From CAITWD01 sp963727285 (GTDB lineage Bacteria > Actinomycetota > Thermoleophilia > Miltoncostaeales > Miltoncostaeaceae), in contig CAVSFF010000009.1 in NCBI GenBank assembly GCA_963727285.1, forward strand, positions 930,001 through 994,000: a stretch of 64,000 bases of DNA, in the 5' to 3' direction. The notes beneath the pieces were generated by a model. It did not search any database and had not been told where the DNA came from. It worked only from the letters and a program-made list of their open reading frames with translations. Within the stretch, counting starts at the first letter, position 1. Every line of letters begins with the position of its first letter. Shown here in pieces: positions 62,431 through 64,000 of the stretch. The translations under genes and the position numbers were made by a program.

Positions 62431-63089
62431 GCGGTCGGCGCCTCCGCAATCCGGGTCAACGCATCTCGGACCTGGTCGAAGCTCTCGAAGGCGATAAACC
62501 GACGCCCTGCGTCCCGCAGCCAATCGGCGAGCTCCGCGCGGGCAAACACGACATCCGCCGCACCACAGACGCAGCGGTCCGACACGCCGTCGCCGACATA
62601 CGCAACGGGCAGGTCGGTGCGCAGCGCGGCCAGGTCGAAGCGCTTGCACGGACGGCCGCACAGTGCGCACCGCTCACCGCGGTGTGTCCACACCAGGCGG
62701 GTCCCGTTCATCGAGAACTCGGCCTCATGGGAGCAATAGGCGAGGTCGCCCAACCCGATGCGCGACAGGGTGTCATCAATGACCGTCCGAAATCCGTTGG
62801 AGAGCACCTGCACCTCATGCCCCGCGCCCCGGGCCCATTCCACAAACGGTACGAACCCGTCGCGGATGCCGGCCTCGTCGCGCACCAGTTCCAGGACCTG
62901 GTCGGGTGTGGCACGAACAGTTGCGAACTCCGCCTGCATGGCATCCTCGACGCTGACCCGACCCGCCATGACGTCCGGGGTCAGGCGATCCCACACGGAC
63001 GGGTCGCCATAGCGATCGACGATGAGATGCAGCGTGTCGTGCTGCGTAATCGTGCCGTCGAAGTCGATGGCAATTAGGAAGCGCCTCAC
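62427..63089 (-). CDS. HAD-superfamily phosphatase (SerB/MtnX-like)
   Basis: A 220-residue HAD phosphatase. IDFDGTITQHDTL holds the nucleophile aspartate, VLSNGF motif II, and YVGDGVSDRC the acidic motif IV. CALCGRPCKRF and the C in RCVCG add possible metal-binding cysteines. The closest known forms are phosphoserine phosphatase and MtnX. GTG 63089 has no Shine-Dalgarno but lies nine bases after TACGAT, so a leaderless message is likely. It is coupled to ileS. Confidence 0.85.
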   Translation of the reverse strand: MRRFLIAIDFDGTITQHDTLHLIVDRYGDPSVWDRLTPDVMAGRVSVEDAMQAEFATVRATPDQVLELVRDEAGIRDGFVPFVEWARGAGHEVQVLSNGFRTVIDDTLSRIGLGDLAYCSHEAEFSMNGTRLVWTHRGERCALCGRPCKRFDLAALRTDLPVAYVGDGVSDRCVCGAADVVFARAELADWLRDAGRRFIAFESFDQVRDALTRIAEAPTA

Positions 63090-63098
63090 GGATGCCGG

Positions 63099-63104
63099 AT
63101 CGTA
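63099..63104 (-). promoter_or_regulatory. -10 box TACGAT for HAD phosphatase and ileS
   Basis: Minus-strand TACGAT nine bases before GTG 63089. Confidence 0.4.
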
Positions 63105-63216
63105 CCAAAGGCCCGCAACCCGACCCCCGATAACATCCGCGGAACGGACCCACGGCCGCCGAGCGTCAGGGCGACGCCGGCGCCGTTCGACACTTGACCC
63201 AAGGCACCCCTCTGCG

Positions 63217-63909
63217 ATGAACGCACCCCGGCCGATCTTCCTGCACGGTGCGATTGCCGGCCCCTCGAGCTGGGGATCCGTGCCCGAACGATTCGACGGC
63301 GGTGCCGTGCTCGGCCTTCCGGGGCATCCGGCCGGGGTGCCCCTCGGAGACGCGGACCGGCTTGCCGACTGGACCGCGCTTGCGCTGGGTGAGATCGACG
63401 GCCCGCGGGTGTTGGTCGGCCAGGGGCTCGGGGCGCAGCTGGCACTGACGATTGCCGCGCGGCACCCCGAGTCCGTCGCTGGGGTCGTCGCGATCGGCTG
63501 CGCACTGCGGCTGCGGACGCCCGAACTTCCGGCCGATCCCGACGCGGCAATCGCCACGCTGCTTGCCCACAGCATGGGCGAGCCCGAGGGCGATTTCGGC
63601 CAGTCGCTTGAGCTTGCCATGCAGATCGTTGGCCCGTCTAGCCTCACGACCGACTTGGGCCTCGTGGCGACGATCGACGTCGCCGCCAGCGTCGGCGCGA
63701 TCACCTGCCCCGTGCTGGTGGTGGTCGGCGACGGCGATCGCTGGGCGCCACCCGAGGCCGCGGCCGAGCTTGCGGCGTCCCTGGCGGCGGGTCGCATGAT
63801 CGTGGTCAAGGGAGCGCACCACCTCATCCAGGCGGACGCGCCCCGGACGATCGAGCTGCTCGTCGCGGGTTTCCTCGCGCGCCTCGAGCTGACCGGGACG
63901 GATCGATGA
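63217..63909 (+). CDS. Alpha/beta-hydrolase fold protein without nucleophile serine
   Basis: A 230-residue alpha/beta-hydrolase fold. LHGAIAGPSSW is the oxyanion region, VVGDGDRWAPPE holds the acid, and GAHHLIQAD the histidine. The nucleophile elbow reads VLVGQGLGAQLAL: G-x-S-x-G has become GQGLG (68-72), with glycine in place of serine. Such proteins may be non-hydrolytic, or use another residue. ATG 63217. Its stop overlaps the start of the next gene (ATGA). Confidence 0.8.
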   Translation: MNAPRPIFLHGAIAGPSSWGSVPERFDGGAVLGLPGHPAGVPLGDADRLADWTALALGEIDGPRVLVGQGLGAQLALTIAARHPESVAGVVAIGCALRLRTPELPADPDAAIATLLAHSMGEPEGDFGQSLELAMQIVGPSSLTTDLGLVATIDVAASVGAITCPVLVVVGDGDRWAPPEAAAELAASLAAGRMIVVKGAHHLIQADAPRTIELLVAGFLARLELTGTDR

Positions 63910-64000
63910 CGTCCGACCATCGTGTCGCGCTTGTCGTCAACCCGGCGGCAACCCGGACCACCCCGCAACTCCAGGCCCGAATCGCACAGGAGCTGACGCC
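63906..64000 (+). CDS. Diacylglycerol/lipid kinase-like protein, 3' end outside window
   Basis: ATG 63906 overlaps the previous stop. The first residues, VALVVNPAATRT, match the DagK/YegS lipid kinase N-terminus (xxxIVNPxxG). Only 31 codons are present, so the call is tentative. Confidence 0.6.
   Translation, partial: MTSDHRVALVVNPAATRTTPQLQARIAQELT

Noticed and set aside
1..64000. tRNA, rRNA, CRISPR array, insertion sequence, phage or integron
   Set aside because: I looked for cloverleaf-like arms, evenly spaced repeats, transposase or integrase motifs and found none.

Overview
The window is high-GC bacterial DNA packed with genes on both strands. Its content points to an actinobacterium: an F420 biosynthesis operon (cofD, cofC, cofE) beside an FprA-type ferredoxin-NADP reductase, acyl-CoA and thiolase/DUF35 modules, a CdaR/PucR regulator, a PGSHH-type IleRS, and many genes with no Shine-Dalgarno but a TANNNT box 6-10 nt before the start codon. 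Something like a Thermoleophilia or another deep actinobacterial lineage would fit, but this is inference; no rRNA or other marker settles it. I saw no tRNA, rRNA, CRISPR array, transposase or phage gene.

Layout. 0-16 kb is redox and acyl-CoA metabolism: a cut-off aminotransferase, a MaoC hydratase, acyl-CoA dehydrogenase, an SDR/GMC oxidoreductase pair, cyclophilin, an aldehyde dehydrogenase back to back with a methyltransferase, and a divergent Sir2. Then come two minus-strand acyl-CoA units. One is a CoA ligase followed by an HMG-CoA-synthase-like protein, a thiolase and a DUF35 protein. The other is a thiolase-like protein with an OB-fold partner. 16-22.5 kb holds two DUF2283-like paralogues flanking an acetolactate-synthase-like gene, then a three-gene MoxR / helical-repeat / VWA unit resembling a split NorQ-NorD pair. 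22.5-37 kb is a complete 14-gene NADH dehydrogenase operon (nuoA to nuoN, minus strand), much of it translationally coupled by overlapping stops and starts.

37-49.3 kb contains a TPR protein, an orphan ABC-2 permease, malic enzyme, three glycosyltransferases, a thioesterase, and two different glutamine synthetases (GSI and GSIII) with a PucR-like regulator transcribed divergently from GSIII. 49.4-54.8 kb is the F420 operon with an EamA exporter and FprA. 55-57.3 kb has two tandem acetoacetate-decarboxylase-family genes behind a strong promoter with direct repeats. 57.3-64 kb has a two-gene TauE/SafE permease, trehalose-phosphatase, isoleucyl-tRNA synthetase, a HAD phosphatase, an alpha/beta-hydrolase-like protein lacking its serine, and the start of a lipid kinase.

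From 33.8 kb onward eight genes (nuoE, nuoD, the ABC permease, malic enzyme, one glycosyltransferase, glnN, otsB, ileS) are each interrupted by one or two single-base shifts, while the first 33 kb shows none. Several of these genes are essential or core, and both halves are well conserved. I therefore read most of these as residual sequencing/assembly indels rather than pseudogenes, and annotate each as one gene.
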